Shown: piece after piece, positions 52,901 to 61,285 of the stretch
Layout: each line of letters opens with the position of its first letter
Numbering within the stretch: position 1 is the first letter of the stretch
NCBI RefSeq assembly: GCF_030433435.1
Contig: NZ_JANRHH010000041.1
Coordinates: forward strand, 43,164 to 107,163
DNA: 64,000 nt
From: Polycladomyces subterraneus
Lineage (GTDB): Bacteria > Bacillota > Bacilli > Thermoactinomycetales > JIR-001
Direction: 5' to 3'
The notes under the pieces: generated by a model
The model's database searches: none
Told to the model about the DNA's origin: nothing
The model's input: only the letters and a program-made list of their open reading frames with translations
Position numbers and translations under genes: made by a program

Positions 52901-54585
52901 CTACCTTGAACGAAGATTGGCGTGTGGAAGGAAACGGTTATGCTCCAAAAGGAAACATCATCGCGGAAGAATCGGGAAAAACGTTTCAAAGAAACCATCC
53001 CGAAATGAGTCGAATGATGCAAATCAGCCTGCTGTGCAACAACAGCGAAATTTTTGAGGAAGAGGGGCGTTGGAAGGTCAAAGGTGACCCCACGGAGGGA
53101 GCCTTATTAGCCCTAGCTCAAAAAGCACAGATGCAGGAGAATCTTTCCGAATGGACGCGTATCCACGAAATTCCCTTTGATTCCGCCAACGGCAGAATGA
53201 CCGTGGCATGCAAAAAAAGTGAGGAAACGTGTTATCTGTTTTCCAAGGGGAGCTTGGAATCCATATTACCGCTGTGCGATCGTATTCAATCCGGAGGACA
53301 AATCCTCCCGCTGACAGAAAAAGAAAAAGCGGCCATCCTCCGCAAGAATGAGGCAATGGCGAGTCAAGCCCTTCGTGTTTTGGCTTTTGCCTACCGCGAT
53401 GTGGAGCATCTGGAGAATGAGGGGAATTGTCCGGAAGAAAACAACCTCATTTTCCTCGGCATCATGGGAATGATGGATCCACCGAAACCCGATGTGGCGG
53501 AAAGTATCGATCAAGCAAGGAAACTGGGGGTCAAAACAGTGATGATCACCGGTGACCATCCCATGACGGCCATTTCCATCGCCAAACAAATCGGGATCTA
53601 CAGCGATGAAACCAGTGTGATCACAGGACGGGAATTGGATCAAATCGACGACGAGGAACTGGAGCGCAGGATTCCATCGATATCCATCTTTGCACGGGTA
53701 ACACCTGAACACAAACTTCGGATCGTCACCGCCTATCAAAAACGGGGCGAAGTTGTGGCCATGACCGGAGACGGTGTCAATGATACCCCTGCAATCAAAC
53801 AGGCTAATGTAGGGATCGCCATGGGGTTGACGGGAACCGAAGTAACCAAGGAAGCGGCGGACATGGTATTGAAAACCGACCATTTCGCTTCGATCGTCGA
53901 AGGGGTGAAAGAGGGACGAACCATCATCAGCAATATCCGAAAAGCGGTGGGATGCTTGCTGACCGGCAATTTGGCGGAGATCATCATCACAGGCGCAGCT
54001 GTTATCGCTGGTTTACCGATGCCGCTGATCCCCATCCAAATCCTACTGATGAATTTGATGACGGATGCGTTGCCCGCGATGATTCTGGCGGTTAACCCGG
54101 GGAACAAAACCAAACAAACCCGTCGCACCGACATTGTGGACCGCTCACTGTACACGAAAGTGGTTACCCGTGGAGCATTATTAAGCACCGGAGCACTCGG
54201 TCTGTTCCTGATGCAACTGCGTCGCGGCAGTTCGTTGCTTGTCGCTCAAACGACCGTTTTTGCCACCTTGGTGTTGGGTGAGCTGATCCAGACTTTATCA
54301 TGGCGACAGGAAGGTTCCGAAGAACGTCTCTCAGAGTGGACCAAAGACCGTTTTCTTACGGGTGCGCTGAGTGCATCCCTTCTCACTTTGCTCGGGTCCA
54401 TTTATATTCCACCCGTGGCTCGTTTTCTGCACACTGCGCCTCTCGGCTTGAGGGATTGGGTGCCCATCGTTTTAGTGGCAGGTCTAGTGTCGAAAGTCTC
54501 GGAACCGCTGATTGCGATGTTATCTGCCAATAACCAGCCAATGGCCAACCGGACAACACCCAGACTGGGGGGGACAATCGTATGA
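49951..54585 (+). CDS. giant P-type ATPase: degenerate P1B-like half fused to an intact P2-like pump
   Basis: 1544 residues, against about 700-900 for ordinary bacterial P-type ATPases. Residues 1-80 are an HMA-like domain (ALPGRIRVLVSSCKGNQKKA). Membrane segments lie near 120-235. A soluble P1B-like domain follows, in which the phosphorylation loop FDKTGT is replaced by FENDSLLF (Glu about 328), so it cannot be phosphorylated. From about 640 there is a complete P2-type pump: VLTGESVAVRKSP, AIPEGLPVTVTIALSAG, CSDKTGTLTQNEMT (Asp968), KGDPTEGALLALAQ, MTGDGVNDTPAIKQANVGIA, NLMTDALPAMILA. Substrate unknown (Ca2+ or another cation). Start GTG at 49951 (GGTGGG upstream); TTG at 49936 is possible. 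CtpI of mycobacteria has a comparable size. Confidence 0.9.
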   Translation: MKNEPIRCIHALPGRIRVLVSSCKGNQKKASELAAFLTGQIGIQKVNPCFVTGSMLIFYDPTQLTKDRVMELILSALQRNSADMSVSVSEKRPVVDSSQVCHRAKVEVAASATPLLDDQSTVGIDTVQSHRTTPLPLTVSLLGLGAIGAKQAYMGKSALARGMVPFYLSSLISVATGYPFLKRGLQKLRVRKKWNTDLILGTAAFALALVRENLVVLAGLSIIQYINWKYHQNRKEDPNTFDYVSSDIQDYSRRAEKWGGLLAGATWAVTKDPLRGLAVLLGANPRTATISVEPAWKSAELRCQEKRLPIPENGSLPQLARTKTFLFENDSLLFTPDSQELFCMADREDEARLWCWTATLLQKTKHPWKEEILQKAGETGRTIRTAFHVQEADEGVYGRIQNHDVFFGTLRYLQKVGLDGGSYLLPAKRLIRKGYQVWFTVVRTGDVSQVQGILYRSTGGLTPIFEQFQRYRQPDWTVAVLETSDAKADVLRRYRIDSSWSSLGPDEIKERIGCLRQRGEEVIWVSSSRTASIKETMLGQKIPRTTGNLLNSMMEARLIAERTDQLIHQHVRVSKFWNALGPLLALPFRVSAFTINLIADALSLIFLSRVKMNEKRLRATVLKNNEQALLEVSATSEGLLSEPDLRWHEKTASDVLRYFHVEQSQGLDPFRVQELKKQYGENRLQARERKSWWVSFFEQFKEFSTLLLVGTTALSFLTGDVFHGLAMGAVLLANAAVGAMQERKAEKVVEALNQYQPPVTCVIRKGQTVETSGTDLVPGDVVCLKAGDRVPADLRLLLSWNLEVNESVLTGESVAVRKSPEPVSADSPLSDRNNMLYMGTDVIRGKGIGIVVNTGSQTEMGRVLSGNNFEKQTTPLQERITSMSKTFVKGAVIVAAAVCVTGLMRGIPLPEMISTSIALAASAIPEGLPVTVTIALSAGIYRMARKNAPIRRLSTLETLGRVTVICSDKTGTLTQNEMTVKKIATLNEDWRVEGNGYAPKGNIIAEESGKTFQRNHPEMSRMMQISLLCNNSEIFEEEGRWKVKGDPTEGALLALAQKAQMQENLSEWTRIHEIPFDSANGRMTVACKKSEETCYLFSKGSLESILPLCDRIQSGGQILPLTEKEKAAILRKNEAMASQALRVLAFAYRDVEHLENEGNCPEENNLIFLGIMGMMDPPKPDVAESIDQARKLGVKTVMITGDHPMTAISIAKQIGIYSDETSVITGRELDQIDDEELERRIPSISIFARVTPEHKLRIVTAYQKRGEVVAMTGDGVNDTPAIKQANVGIAMGLTGTEVTKEAADMVLKTDHFASIVEGVKEGRTIISNIRKAVGCLLTGNLAEIIITGAAVIAGLPMPLIPIQILLMNLMTDALPAMILAVNPGNKTKQTRRTDIVDRSLYTKVVTRGALLSTGALGLFLMQLRRGSSLLVAQTTVFATLVLGELIQTLSWRQEGSEERLSEWTKDRFLTGALSASLLTLLGSIYIPPVARFLHTAPLGLRDWVPIVLVAGLVSKVSEPLIAMLSANNQPMANRTTPRLGGTIV

Positions 54586-54800
54586 TTTGGAAATCAATGG
54601 ATAAATGGATTGTCGGAACGGCTTTGATCCTGGCCGTTCCGGCGATTCTCCCTATTGCGAAGCAGGTATGTCAGCCAATGCGGCAACGGGGAAACTATGT
54701 ATGGAGCAGGATGAAGGAAGAGATGGAAGATTTTATAGCGGAAGCTCAGTTTGAGCGCATGAAAAAACGGTTCGACCGGGAACTGGATATGCTTCCGTGA
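54582..54800 (+). CDS. small membrane protein (DUF5132-like) coupled to the ATPase
   Basis: 72 residues. The ATG overlaps the ATPase stop (ATGA). One membrane helix (IVGTALILAVPAILPIAKQ) is followed by an amphipathic Lys/Glu-rich helix (SRMKEEMEDFIAEAQFERMK). This is the DUF5132 pattern; such proteins are found next to HMA-domain ATPases. Coupling suggests a subunit or membrane partner of the pump. Confidence 0.65.
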   Translation: MIWKSMDKWIVGTALILAVPAILPIAKQVCQPMRQRGNYVWSRMKEEMEDFIAEAQFERMKKRFDRELDMLP

Positions 54801-54821
54801 TGTCGAAAAGGAGGAACCACT

Positions 54822-55058
54822 GTGAACAACCGGGACAACATCGACCAACATCTGTCCCAAGCCTTTTCCCATATCGAACAGGCTTTAGATCTGAGCATCG
54901 AGGAATACAAAAGAATAAAGGAAAGCCAAGAAGCGCTCGGTCGCCAATGGGAGGAATTCTTGGGTCGTGTATATCATGCCATCAAAGAAAAAGGAAAAGC
55001 GAACCGGATCAATTTACTGGGGTGGATCTCCTTTACTCGCCTCCGGAAATGGTTATAA
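54822..55058 (+). CDS. hypothetical helical protein, 78 residues, third gene of the ATPase operon
   Basis: GTG behind AAAAGGAGGAACCACT. Predicted helical and soluble (NIDQHLSQAFSHIEQALDLS, IEEYKRIKESQEALGRQW) with a basic C-terminal tail. Only 21 bases after the DUF5132-like gene. Unrecognised. Confidence 0.55.
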   Translation: MNNRDNIDQHLSQAFSHIEQALDLSIEEYKRIKESQEALGRQWEEFLGRVYHAIKEKGKANRINLLGWISFTRLRKWL

Positions 55059-55186
55059 ATCCGCACATGGAAACGGCTCGTTAACAGTGGATGACCATTC
55101 ATGATATGGGTATATTTTCTATGGATGCCTTCTGGTTCCTTTGCTATTATGGTGAAGGTGATTTTCAACCAGGGGGTGTAGATGCC

Positions 55187-55312
55187 ATGCAACAGGCAGC
55201 TGCAATTGCCACACTGATCTCGGCCATCGCTTCCTTGATAGTGGCTATTGTTGGTGCCATCCGTCTGTACCTGGAATATAAGCGTAACATTCAATTCGCT
55301 TATTTTGATTAA
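55187..55312 (+). CDS. 41-residue single-helix membrane peptide
   Basis: ATG behind AGGGGGTGTAGATGCC. MQQAAAIATLISAIASLIVA continues a hydrophobic helix, then a basic-aromatic tail (YLEYKRNIQFAYFD). Similar in build to holin-like toxic peptides, but no antisense RNA was identified. A good terminator (AGCCCG-CAA-CGGGCT-U8) follows at 55325-55347. Confidence 0.5.
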   Translation: MQQAAAIATLISAIASLIVAIVGAIRLYLEYKRNIQFAYFD

Positions 55313-55324
55313 CATTGAAGTCAG

Positions 55325-55347
55325 AGCCCGCAACGGGCTTTTTTTTT
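55325..55347 (+). terminator. terminator after the small membrane peptide
   Basis: AGAGCCCG-CAA-CGGGCTTTTTTTT. Confidence 0.85.
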
Positions 55348-55442
55348 ATTGAAAAAAGAGGGGGACAAGCCCCCTGTCGTTGATCAAATCCGCGAACACA
55401 CAGGACAAAAAGAAGATGGTCGAAATCTCGTGAAGACGAAAA

Positions 55443-57599
55443 TCACATCGTGTCCTCTGTCGATACCGGGATCATGCTCAGTCCGACGCGTTCCCGTTCC
55501 AAGTCCACCTTCAGCACCCAAACGTCCACAATGTCCCCCACCGAGACGAGGTCCATCGGATGCCGCACATACCGTTCACTCATTTTGGAGATGTGCACCA
55601 ACCCGTCATTTTTCAAACCGATATCCACGAACACACCGAAATCGACCACATTGCGCACGGTGCCTTTCAGTTGCATACCCGGTTTCAAATCCTCCGGCTT
55701 CAACACGTCGGAGCGGAAAATCGGGGCCGGCAGTTCGTCGCGCGGGTCTCGTCCAGGTCGGAGCAATGCGGAGATGATGTCCCGCAGGGTGGGGACGCCG
55801 CAATCCAAACGTTCAGCCATCGCTTCCACATCGACCTGTCGCAGCTTTTGGTTGAGCGATTCAGTTCCGATCTCTTCCGGTTGGCTGTCCAACGCCGCCA
55901 ACAGACGCTCCACCACCGGATACGATTCGGGGTGGATGGGCGTTCGGTCCAACGGGTTCTCACCATCGGGAATGCGCAAAAAGCCGATACACTGCTCAAA
56001 CGTTTTGGCACCCAGACGGGGAACTTCCTTCAGCTCTTCCCGGTTGCGATACCGCCCTTGTTCTTCGCGCCTTTTCACGATGTTTTTGGCCACCGATGCA
56101 CTGATACCCGATACATATTGCAACAGGGAAACGGATGCAGTGTTGACATCCACCCCCACGTGGTTCACTGCCGATTCCACTACCGCAGTCAGGCTTTCCG
56201 CCAACCGTTTTTGCGATACATCGTGCTGGTACTGCCCTACACCAACGGCTTTGGGCTCGATTTTCACCAATTCCGCCAACGGATCCTGCAGACGGCGGGC
56301 GATCGAAACCGCGCTCCGCTGTGCCGCGTCCAGGTCGGGAAATTCCTCCCGGGCCAGTTTGGATGCGGAATAGACGCTGGCTCCCGCTTCATTGACGATC
56401 ACGTAGTACAATTCCAGATCCATCTCACGGATCAGCTCCGCGACAAACGCTTCCGTCTCCCGCGATGCCGTCCCATTTCCGATCGCGATCAGATCGACAC
56501 CGTAATCTTCCACGATCCGCTTGACGGTAGCTTTTGCTTCAGCCACTTTGTTCTGCGGCGGTGTGGGGTAGACCACACCAACATGGAGCAATTTGCCTGT
56601 ATCGTCCACCACGGCCAGCTTACAACCCGTACGGTAAGCGGGATCAACACCCAGTACGGTTTTGCCGCGTACCGGCGGTTGCAACAACAGGTTTCGCAGG
56701 TTTTCCGAAAAGATATGGATCGCTTGTTCCTCCGCTTTTTCCGTCATAGCCGAGCGAATTTCACGTTCAATCGACGGAGCGATCAGCCGTTTGTATGCAT
56801 CTTCTGCAGCCTGACGCAGATAGGCGTGCGTCGGAACGGAAAACCATCGGTACAAGCGTTCCATAATCGGGCCATCTTCCACTTCCACCTGCACGCGCAG
56901 GATTTCCTCGCGTTCGCCGCGGTTCACCGCCAAAATGCGGTGGGATGGCATTTTATGTACAGGTTCACGATAATCGTAATACATTTCATAGACGCTGCGC
57001 ACGTCCGGATCTTTGGCCGAGGAGACCAGCACCCCGTGTTTCCAAGTGTACTCCCGCACCCATTTGCGTACCTCGGCATCATCAGACAACGCCTCGGCAA
57101 TTATGTCCATCGCCCCGGCCAGCGCCTCTTCCGGGGTTTTCACCTCTTTTTCCTCATCGACAAACTGCGGCGCCAAAGCGGTCACTTCCGCTTCACTTTT
57201 CGCCTGCAGCATCGCCTCCGCCAGCGGTTCCAACCCACGCTCTTTGGCCACGGAGGCGCGGGTTTTCCGTTTGGGGCGGAACGGTCGATACAAGTCTTCC
57301 ACTTCCTGCAATTTAACCGCCTGCAGAATCCGCTCTTTCAATTCGTCCGTCAACTTGCCCTGTTCATCGATCAGCCGGATAACTTCTTCTTTTCGCTGAT
57401 TCAACTGAACGAGATATTGATAACGATCTGCGATCGCACGCAACTGTTCCTCATCCAGCTCACCTGTCCGCTCTTTTCGGTAACGGGCGATAAAGGGGAT
57501 TGTGTTACCTTCCTCCATCAATTCGACACTGGCCTGCACTTGTTTGACCTGAATGCCCAACTCTTCGGCAATCAGACGCAACATCTCTTGAACCTGCAT
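55443..57599 (-). CDS. tex: Tex family transcription accessory / S1 RNA-binding protein
   Basis: 718 residues. N-terminal HTH-like Tex domain (IPFIARYRKERTGELDEEQL), a YqgF-like RNase H fold (VLGVDPAYRTGCKLAVVDDT, IGNGTASRETEAFV), tandem helix-hairpin-helix (LLQYVSGISASVAKNIVKRR) and a C-terminal S1 domain (GTVRNVVDFGVFVDIGLKND). Nucleic-acid-binding factor linked to transcription; the B. subtilis relative is YdcI, also near sigB. Monocistronic. Confidence 0.95.
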   Translation of the reverse strand: MQVQEMLRLIAEELGIQVKQVQASVELMEEGNTIPFIARYRKERTGELDEEQLRAIADRYQYLVQLNQRKEEVIRLIDEQGKLTDELKERILQAVKLQEVEDLYRPFRPKRKTRASVAKERGLEPLAEAMLQAKSEAEVTALAPQFVDEEKEVKTPEEALAGAMDIIAEALSDDAEVRKWVREYTWKHGVLVSSAKDPDVRSVYEMYYDYREPVHKMPSHRILAVNRGEREEILRVQVEVEDGPIMERLYRWFSVPTHAYLRQAAEDAYKRLIAPSIEREIRSAMTEKAEEQAIHIFSENLRNLLLQPPVRGKTVLGVDPAYRTGCKLAVVDDTGKLLHVGVVYPTPPQNKVAEAKATVKRIVEDYGVDLIAIGNGTASRETEAFVAELIREMDLELYYVIVNEAGASVYSASKLAREEFPDLDAAQRSAVSIARRLQDPLAELVKIEPKAVGVGQYQHDVSQKRLAESLTAVVESAVNHVGVDVNTASVSLLQYVSGISASVAKNIVKRREEQGRYRNREELKEVPRLGAKTFEQCIGFLRIPDGENPLDRTPIHPESYPVVERLLAALDSQPEEIGTESLNQKLRQVDVEAMAERLDCGVPTLRDIISALLRPGRDPRDELPAPIFRSDVLKPEDLKPGMQLKGTVRNVVDFGVFVDIGLKNDGLVHISKMSERYVRHPMDLVSVGDIVDVWVLKVDLERERVGLSMIPVSTEDTM

Positions 57600-57782
57600 A
57601 ACCGCCTCCCGTATTCAGAAAAATCTTCGACTCCACCATGATACTCCGCCATACCCGAGGACGCAAATGAACGGATCGTGACAAACGGAGTCACCCTCGG
57701 TGTTTTTTGAAGGAAGTAAACAGTCTTAACGGAGGGAACAACAGATGGAGAATCAGGGGAAGGAGTTTCACGGGGCATGACA

Positions 57783-57812
57783 AAAAACCAACGAGGCGCC
57801 CAACGTTGGCAA
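57783..57812 (-). terminator. terminator of the sigB operon
   Basis: On the minus strand CCAAC-GTTGGGCGCCTC-GTTGG then TTTTTTGTC, about 25 bases beyond the sigB stop. Confidence 0.65.
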
Positions 57813-57835
57813 AATCAGGGATATCACAGGTTCGC

Positions 57836-58621
57836 TCACATGCATTCCGAAGGCTCCATCCTCAGCGATTCCCTTAGTTTCCGCAAGGCTCGCCGCTGAA
57901 GACGGGATACGTGCATCTGGGAAATGCCAAGCCGTTCCCCAGCCTGTTTCTGGCTCATATTTTCATAAAACGTCATACGGATGATTTCCCGTTCACGCTC
58001 AGTCAATACCTGAAACGCTTTTTCCAGCAACATACGCTGGTCCACATGCTCATAACCTTCATCTTCGTCTCCCACGATGTCCAACAGCGTCACCTGAGAA
58101 CCATCACTGCTCGCTTCGATCGGGGTATCGACGGAAACGGCATTGTAACTGCGTCCCATCTCCATCGTCTCCAATACTTCCTCAGGTGTCACGTTGAGGT
58201 ATTGGGCGATCTCTTCGATCTGCGGAGATCGATGCAATTTCGAAGTCAGTTCTTCTACCGCTTTTTTGATACGCGGTCCCAGCTCTTTGATGCGGCGTGG
58301 CACATGTACGCTCCACGTTTTGTCACGGATGTACCGTTTGATTTCGCCGACGATCGTGGGCACAGCGAATCCCTCGAAACTCCGGCCATAGGCGGGATCA
58401 TACCGCTTCAACGCAGCCAAGAGCCCGATCATCCCCACTTGTACAAGGTCTTCATAAGGTTCACTGCCACGGGCGAATTTGGACGCCAAAGTTTCCACTA
58501 ATTCGGTGTAATGCGTGACCAGCTCTTCCTGAATGGCACTGTCTCCGCTCTCCTGGTATTGACGAATCTTCTCCAATACCTCTGCGTCAGTGAGATCGGG
58601 TTTCTGTGGGCGAGTCGACAT
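57836..58621 (-). CDS. sigB: RNA polymerase sigma factor SigB
   Basis: General-stress sigma factor of the sigma-70 group 3. 261 residues: region 2 (KFARGSEPYEDLVQVGMIGL, LKRYDPAYGRSFEGFAVPT), region 3 (KELGPRIKKAVEELTSKLHR) and region 4 (TEREREIIRMTFYENMSQKQ then AGERLGISQMHVSRLQRRAL). It could be SigF or SigG by sequence class, but the rsbV-rsbW context fixes SigB. It overlaps rsbW by 35 bases. Confidence 0.93.
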   Translation of the reverse strand: MSTRPQKPDLTDAEVLEKIRQYQESGDSAIQEELVTHYTELVETLASKFARGSEPYEDLVQVGMIGLLAALKRYDPAYGRSFEGFAVPTIVGEIKRYIRDKTWSVHVPRRIKELGPRIKKAVEELTSKLHRSPQIEEIAQYLNVTPEEVLETMEMGRSYNAVSVDTPIEASSDGSQVTLLDIVGDEDEGYEHVDQRMLLEKAFQVLTEREREIIRMTFYENMSQKQAGERLGISQMHVSRLQRRALRKLRESLRMEPSECM

Positions 58622-59078
58622 CTGCCTCCACCTCGTCCCTCCTGATGTACTTCGTCAACGTCACCACCACACCATTGTCGCCTTTGATCTCCACGCGATC
58701 CATCAGCGACTTCATCAAATAGAGACCCAAACCTCGCTCGCGCAAGGCGTGATAGGGAATCCGCCCGTTGATTGGACCCGCTTTGGCTTCGACGGCCGAT
58801 ACGTCAAAGCTACACCCTTGATCGATGATCTCGATTTCCAGTCTGTCGACGTACAGATTACAACAGATAGAGATTTCTCCGCCTTCTCCCCGGTATGCGT
58901 GATGGACTGCATTGGTGCACGCCTCCGCCACCGCCAGTTTCAAGTCTTCAATATCATCATATGAGAAACCCATACGGGTGGCGATGCCGGAAATAGCCAA
59001 TCGCACTACGCCCACGTAATCAGCTTTGGCCGGAATGGTCAGCTCGATCAGGTCCCTCGGTTGATCTTTCATGATCAT
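58587..59078 (-). CDS. rsbW: anti-sigma-B factor, serine kinase RsbW
   Basis: 163 residues of the GHKL kinase fold: KLAVAEACTNAVHHAYRG (N box), EIEIIDQGCSFDV (G1) and RERGLGLYLMKSLMDRVEI (G2). It binds and holds SigB and phosphorylates RsbV. The start overlaps rsbV by 4 bases, which keeps stoichiometry by coupling. Confidence 0.94.
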   Translation of the reverse strand: MIMKDQPRDLIELTIPAKADYVGVVRLAISGIATRMGFSYDDIEDLKLAVAEACTNAVHHAYRGEGGEISICCNLYVDRLEIEIIDQGCSFDVSAVEAKAGPINGRIPYHALRERGLGLYLMKSLMDRVEIKGDNGVVVTLTKYIRRDEVEADVDSPTETRSH

Positions 59079-59401
59079 TCGTCCTCCTGCGTCCCTTCAA
59101 TCTCGATGATCTCATTCAAGCCGGTGATCCGGAACAACCGTTCCAAACGCGGACTGACCCCCGTGATAACGAGACGTCCCGCCGCAGCCCGCAAGGACTT
59201 GTACGCACCGATCAGGACACCCAATCCCGTACTGTCGATATAATCCACTTGCGATAAGTCCAGATACACCACACGGCTGTCCCGACATAGCGGCATCAGT
59301 TTTTCTTTCAATTGGGGGGCCGTGAAGGCGTCTATCTCGCCTGTTACTTCCAATGTCGTCATCCTGTCAGAATCCTGCCGTTCTTTGATGGATACGTTCA
59401 T
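59075..59401 (-). CDS. rsbV: anti-anti-sigma factor RsbV
   Basis: STAS-domain protein of 108 residues. VYLDLSQVDYIDSTGLGVLI carries the phosphorylated Ser in DSTGLG. Unphosphorylated RsbV pulls RsbW off SigB. ATG at 59401 behind GGAGGTTGAAGCGA. A sigma-B-type promoter lies just upstream. Confidence 0.94.
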   Translation of the reverse strand: MNVSIKERQDSDRMTTLEVTGEIDAFTAPQLKEKLMPLCRDSRVVYLDLSQVDYIDSTGLGVLIGAYKSLRAAAGRLVITGVSPRLERLFRITGLNEIIEIEGTQEDE

Positions 59402-59424
59402 TCGCTTCAACCTCCGCTACTAGA

Positions 59425-59450
59425 GTACCCGTTTTCCGAAAGCTCGAAAC
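59425..59450 (-). promoter_or_regulatory. sigma-B-type promoter before rsbV
   Basis: On the minus strand GTTTCG (59445-59450), 14 bases, GGGTAC (59425-59430). This fits the sigma-B consensus GTTTAA-N12-14-GGGTAT and lies 24 bases before the rsbV start, the same place as the autoregulatory promoter in B. subtilis. Confidence 0.7.
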
Positions 59451-59457
59451 ACCTCTT

Positions 59458-60474
59458 TTATCCATCTGATAATGGTTTCGGACGAATCAATAGGATGGTC
59501 TGGTCGTCCTTCAACTTGTAATTAGCCAATTCGTATATATGCTGATAAATCGATTCCACCGCTTCTTGAGCTGGCCTGTCCAAATATTTTAAAATTATTT
59601 CTTGAAATCGTTTCCTTCCTAAAAATTGTCCGTCAATCCGACATTCCGTCACCCCATCAGAAAACAGAATGATGGCATCTCCGGGTTTCAACTGGACCTG
59701 AAACTCTTGGTAAGTGGTATCCCGTGACACACCAAGAACAAGCCCGCGGGATTTCAGATCGTGAAACGTTCCTTCCTCCGCCCGGTATAGCAAACCAGGC
59801 TCGTGGCCCGCCGTGGCATAGCGGAACGTGTGGTCTTTTGAATTGTACACCCCGTAAACCATGGTAATAAACATACTGGGATCGACGTTGCGCTCCACCA
59901 CCGCATTCAGATTGCGCAACACTTCGGCCGGCCCTGGCGGATTGTGGACCAATACATCCATGGCGTACTTGATCATCGACATGCATAAGGCTGCGGGAAT
60001 CCCTTTACCAATGATGTCAGATAGAGCGATTCCGACTTTCCCTTCCCCGTGATCGACGAAGTTGTAGTAGTCACCGCTCATTTTGTTGGCCGCAATACTG
60101 ACGGCCCCGATTTCAGTACCTGGCAACTGGGGAGTAGAACGGGGGAGCAAGGTTTGCTGCATGCCGACGGCCACTTCGATCTCATACTCCAGTTCCCGTT
60201 GGCGGTCAATCAGTGATTCATGCTCTTTATATGCGATGCCGTAACCGATCATGATCTCGATCAATAGATCGAACATGTCTATTACGACGGGCGGGACATC
60301 GGGGAGCATCTTTTTCACGGCGGCGGCGTGCATACTGATGATCTCCTCCGGGGGAATGCGCTGCTCCATCATCCACTTGCTCAACTGTTGGGCAGCGTAG
60401 AGATGGTCCTCACGCTTCTCCCGCGAATAGGAACTTAGCAATTCCTCATATTGGCGTTTCAAATGCTCATCCAT
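59458..60474 (-). CDS. rsbU: PP2C-type serine phosphatase RsbU
   Basis: 338 residues. The N-terminal 85 are an RsbU-type four-helix region that binds RsbT in B. subtilis (YAAQQLSKWMMEQRIPPEEI). The rest is a SpoIIE/PP2C domain: GDYYNFVDHGEGKVGIALSD, IGKGIPAALCMSMIKY, TAGHEPGLLY, FSDGVTE and KDDQTILLIRP. It dephosphorylates RsbV under stress. rsbR, rsbS, rsbT and rsbX are not in this cluster. A 47-base gap to rsbV holds the sigma-B promoter. Confidence 0.92.
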   Translation of the reverse strand: MDEHLKRQYEELLSSYSREKREDHLYAAQQLSKWMMEQRIPPEEIISMHAAAVKKMLPDVPPVVIDMFDLLIEIMIGYGIAYKEHESLIDRQRELEYEIEVAVGMQQTLLPRSTPQLPGTEIGAVSIAANKMSGDYYNFVDHGEGKVGIALSDIIGKGIPAALCMSMIKYAMDVLVHNPPGPAEVLRNLNAVVERNVDPSMFITMVYGVYNSKDHTFRYATAGHEPGLLYRAEEGTFHDLKSRGLVLGVSRDTTYQEFQVQLKPGDAIILFSDGVTECRIDGQFLGRKRFQEIILKYLDRPAQEAVESIYQHIYELANYKLKDDQTILLIRPKPLSDG

Positions 60475-60611
60475 AGTGTCACCTCGTCCCGTTGTACGTC
60501 CGCCTTTGACTTACGCTCATGATCTATCCGGGACCAGCTGCCCAGTTCACTTATGAGTGGTTACCACTCTATTCAGCTCAACTGCATTGTATCCCGATTC
60601 CCGTGTTCTTT

Positions 60612-60657
60612 CAACAAAAAAGGGATAGGGAACGCGCGTGGCATTCCATATCCCTCG
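60612..60657 (-). terminator. terminator of the ndoAI-ndoA unit
   Basis: On the minus strand GGGATATGGAATG...GTTCCCTATCCC then TTTTTTG. Confidence 0.7.
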
Positions 60658-61008
60658 TCAAAAGTCGATCAAACCCAAGCTGATCATCAGCGCTTCGTTG
60701 ACCCGATTCATCATTTCCTCATCCAAATGGGTGATTTTGTCGGTCAGGCGCTGTTTATCAATCGTACGAATCTGCTCCAACAAAATCACCGAGTCCCGAT
60801 CAAACCCGTAGGCTTTGGCGTCGATCTCCACATGGGTGGGTAACTTGGCCTTTTGAATTTGAGCGGTAATCGCGGCGACGATCACGGTGGGGCTGAACCG
60901 GTTGCCTATATCGTTTTGGATGACCAGAACAGGCCTGACCCCACCCTGTTCCGATCCAACCACTGGTGATAGATCGGCAAAGTAAACATCGCCACGCTTG
61001 ACAATCAA
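60658..61008 (-). CDS. ndoA: endoribonuclease toxin EndoA/MazF
   Basis: mRNA interferase of 116 residues: [75 protein letters not shown]. Almost identical in layout to B. subtilis EndoA (UACAU-specific). TTG start at 61008, four bases after the antitoxin stop; the longer ORF is an artefact. Confidence 0.94.
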   Translation of the reverse strand: MIVKRGDVYFADLSPVVGSEQGGVRPVLVIQNDIGNRFSPTVIVAAITAQIQKAKLPTHVEIDAKAYGFDRDSVILLEQIRTIDKQRLTDKITHLDEEMMNRVNEALMISLGLIDF

Positions 61009-61012
61009 ATGG

Positions 61013-61285
61013 TTACACCCCACTAACCAGTCGTTCCAAAGTGTCGTCCGCTTCTTCTTCGGCTTCGAAGGCCTCGGAAGCAATATTCAAATTGATTTTC
61101 GCCATCTCCATGTAGCCGCGCTGCATCATCTCACGGATCAACCGTTTTTTCCGCTCTTGCAGGTACAGCTTCATCGCTTGGCGGATAAACTCACTTCGAT
61201 TGGAATTCTCTTTCGCCACCATACCGTCAACTTCTTGCAACAGATGCTTGGGTAGGCTGATCATGATTCGCTTGGTTTCGGACAA
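61013..61285 (-). CDS. ndoAI: antitoxin EndoAI (ribbon-helix-helix)
   Basis: 90 residues. The N-terminal RHH domain ([20 protein letters not shown]) binds DNA and the C-terminal tail ([20 protein letters not shown], ending ERLVSGV) neutralises the toxin; that tail is highly conserved in Bacilli. Start chosen: TTG at 61285 behind GGGGGTGCG. It probably autoregulates the pair. Confidence 0.92.
   Translation of the reverse strand: MSETKRIMISLPKHLLQEVDGMVAKENSNRSEFIRQAMKLYLQERKKRLIREMMQRGYMEMAKINLNIASEAFEAEEEADDTLERLVSGV

Noticed and set aside
55560..57641. 693-codon plus-strand ORF opposite tex
   Set aside because: Shadow frame of a well-conserved gene; no ribosome binding site and a composition rich in Phe/His/Arg as expected from an antisense reading.
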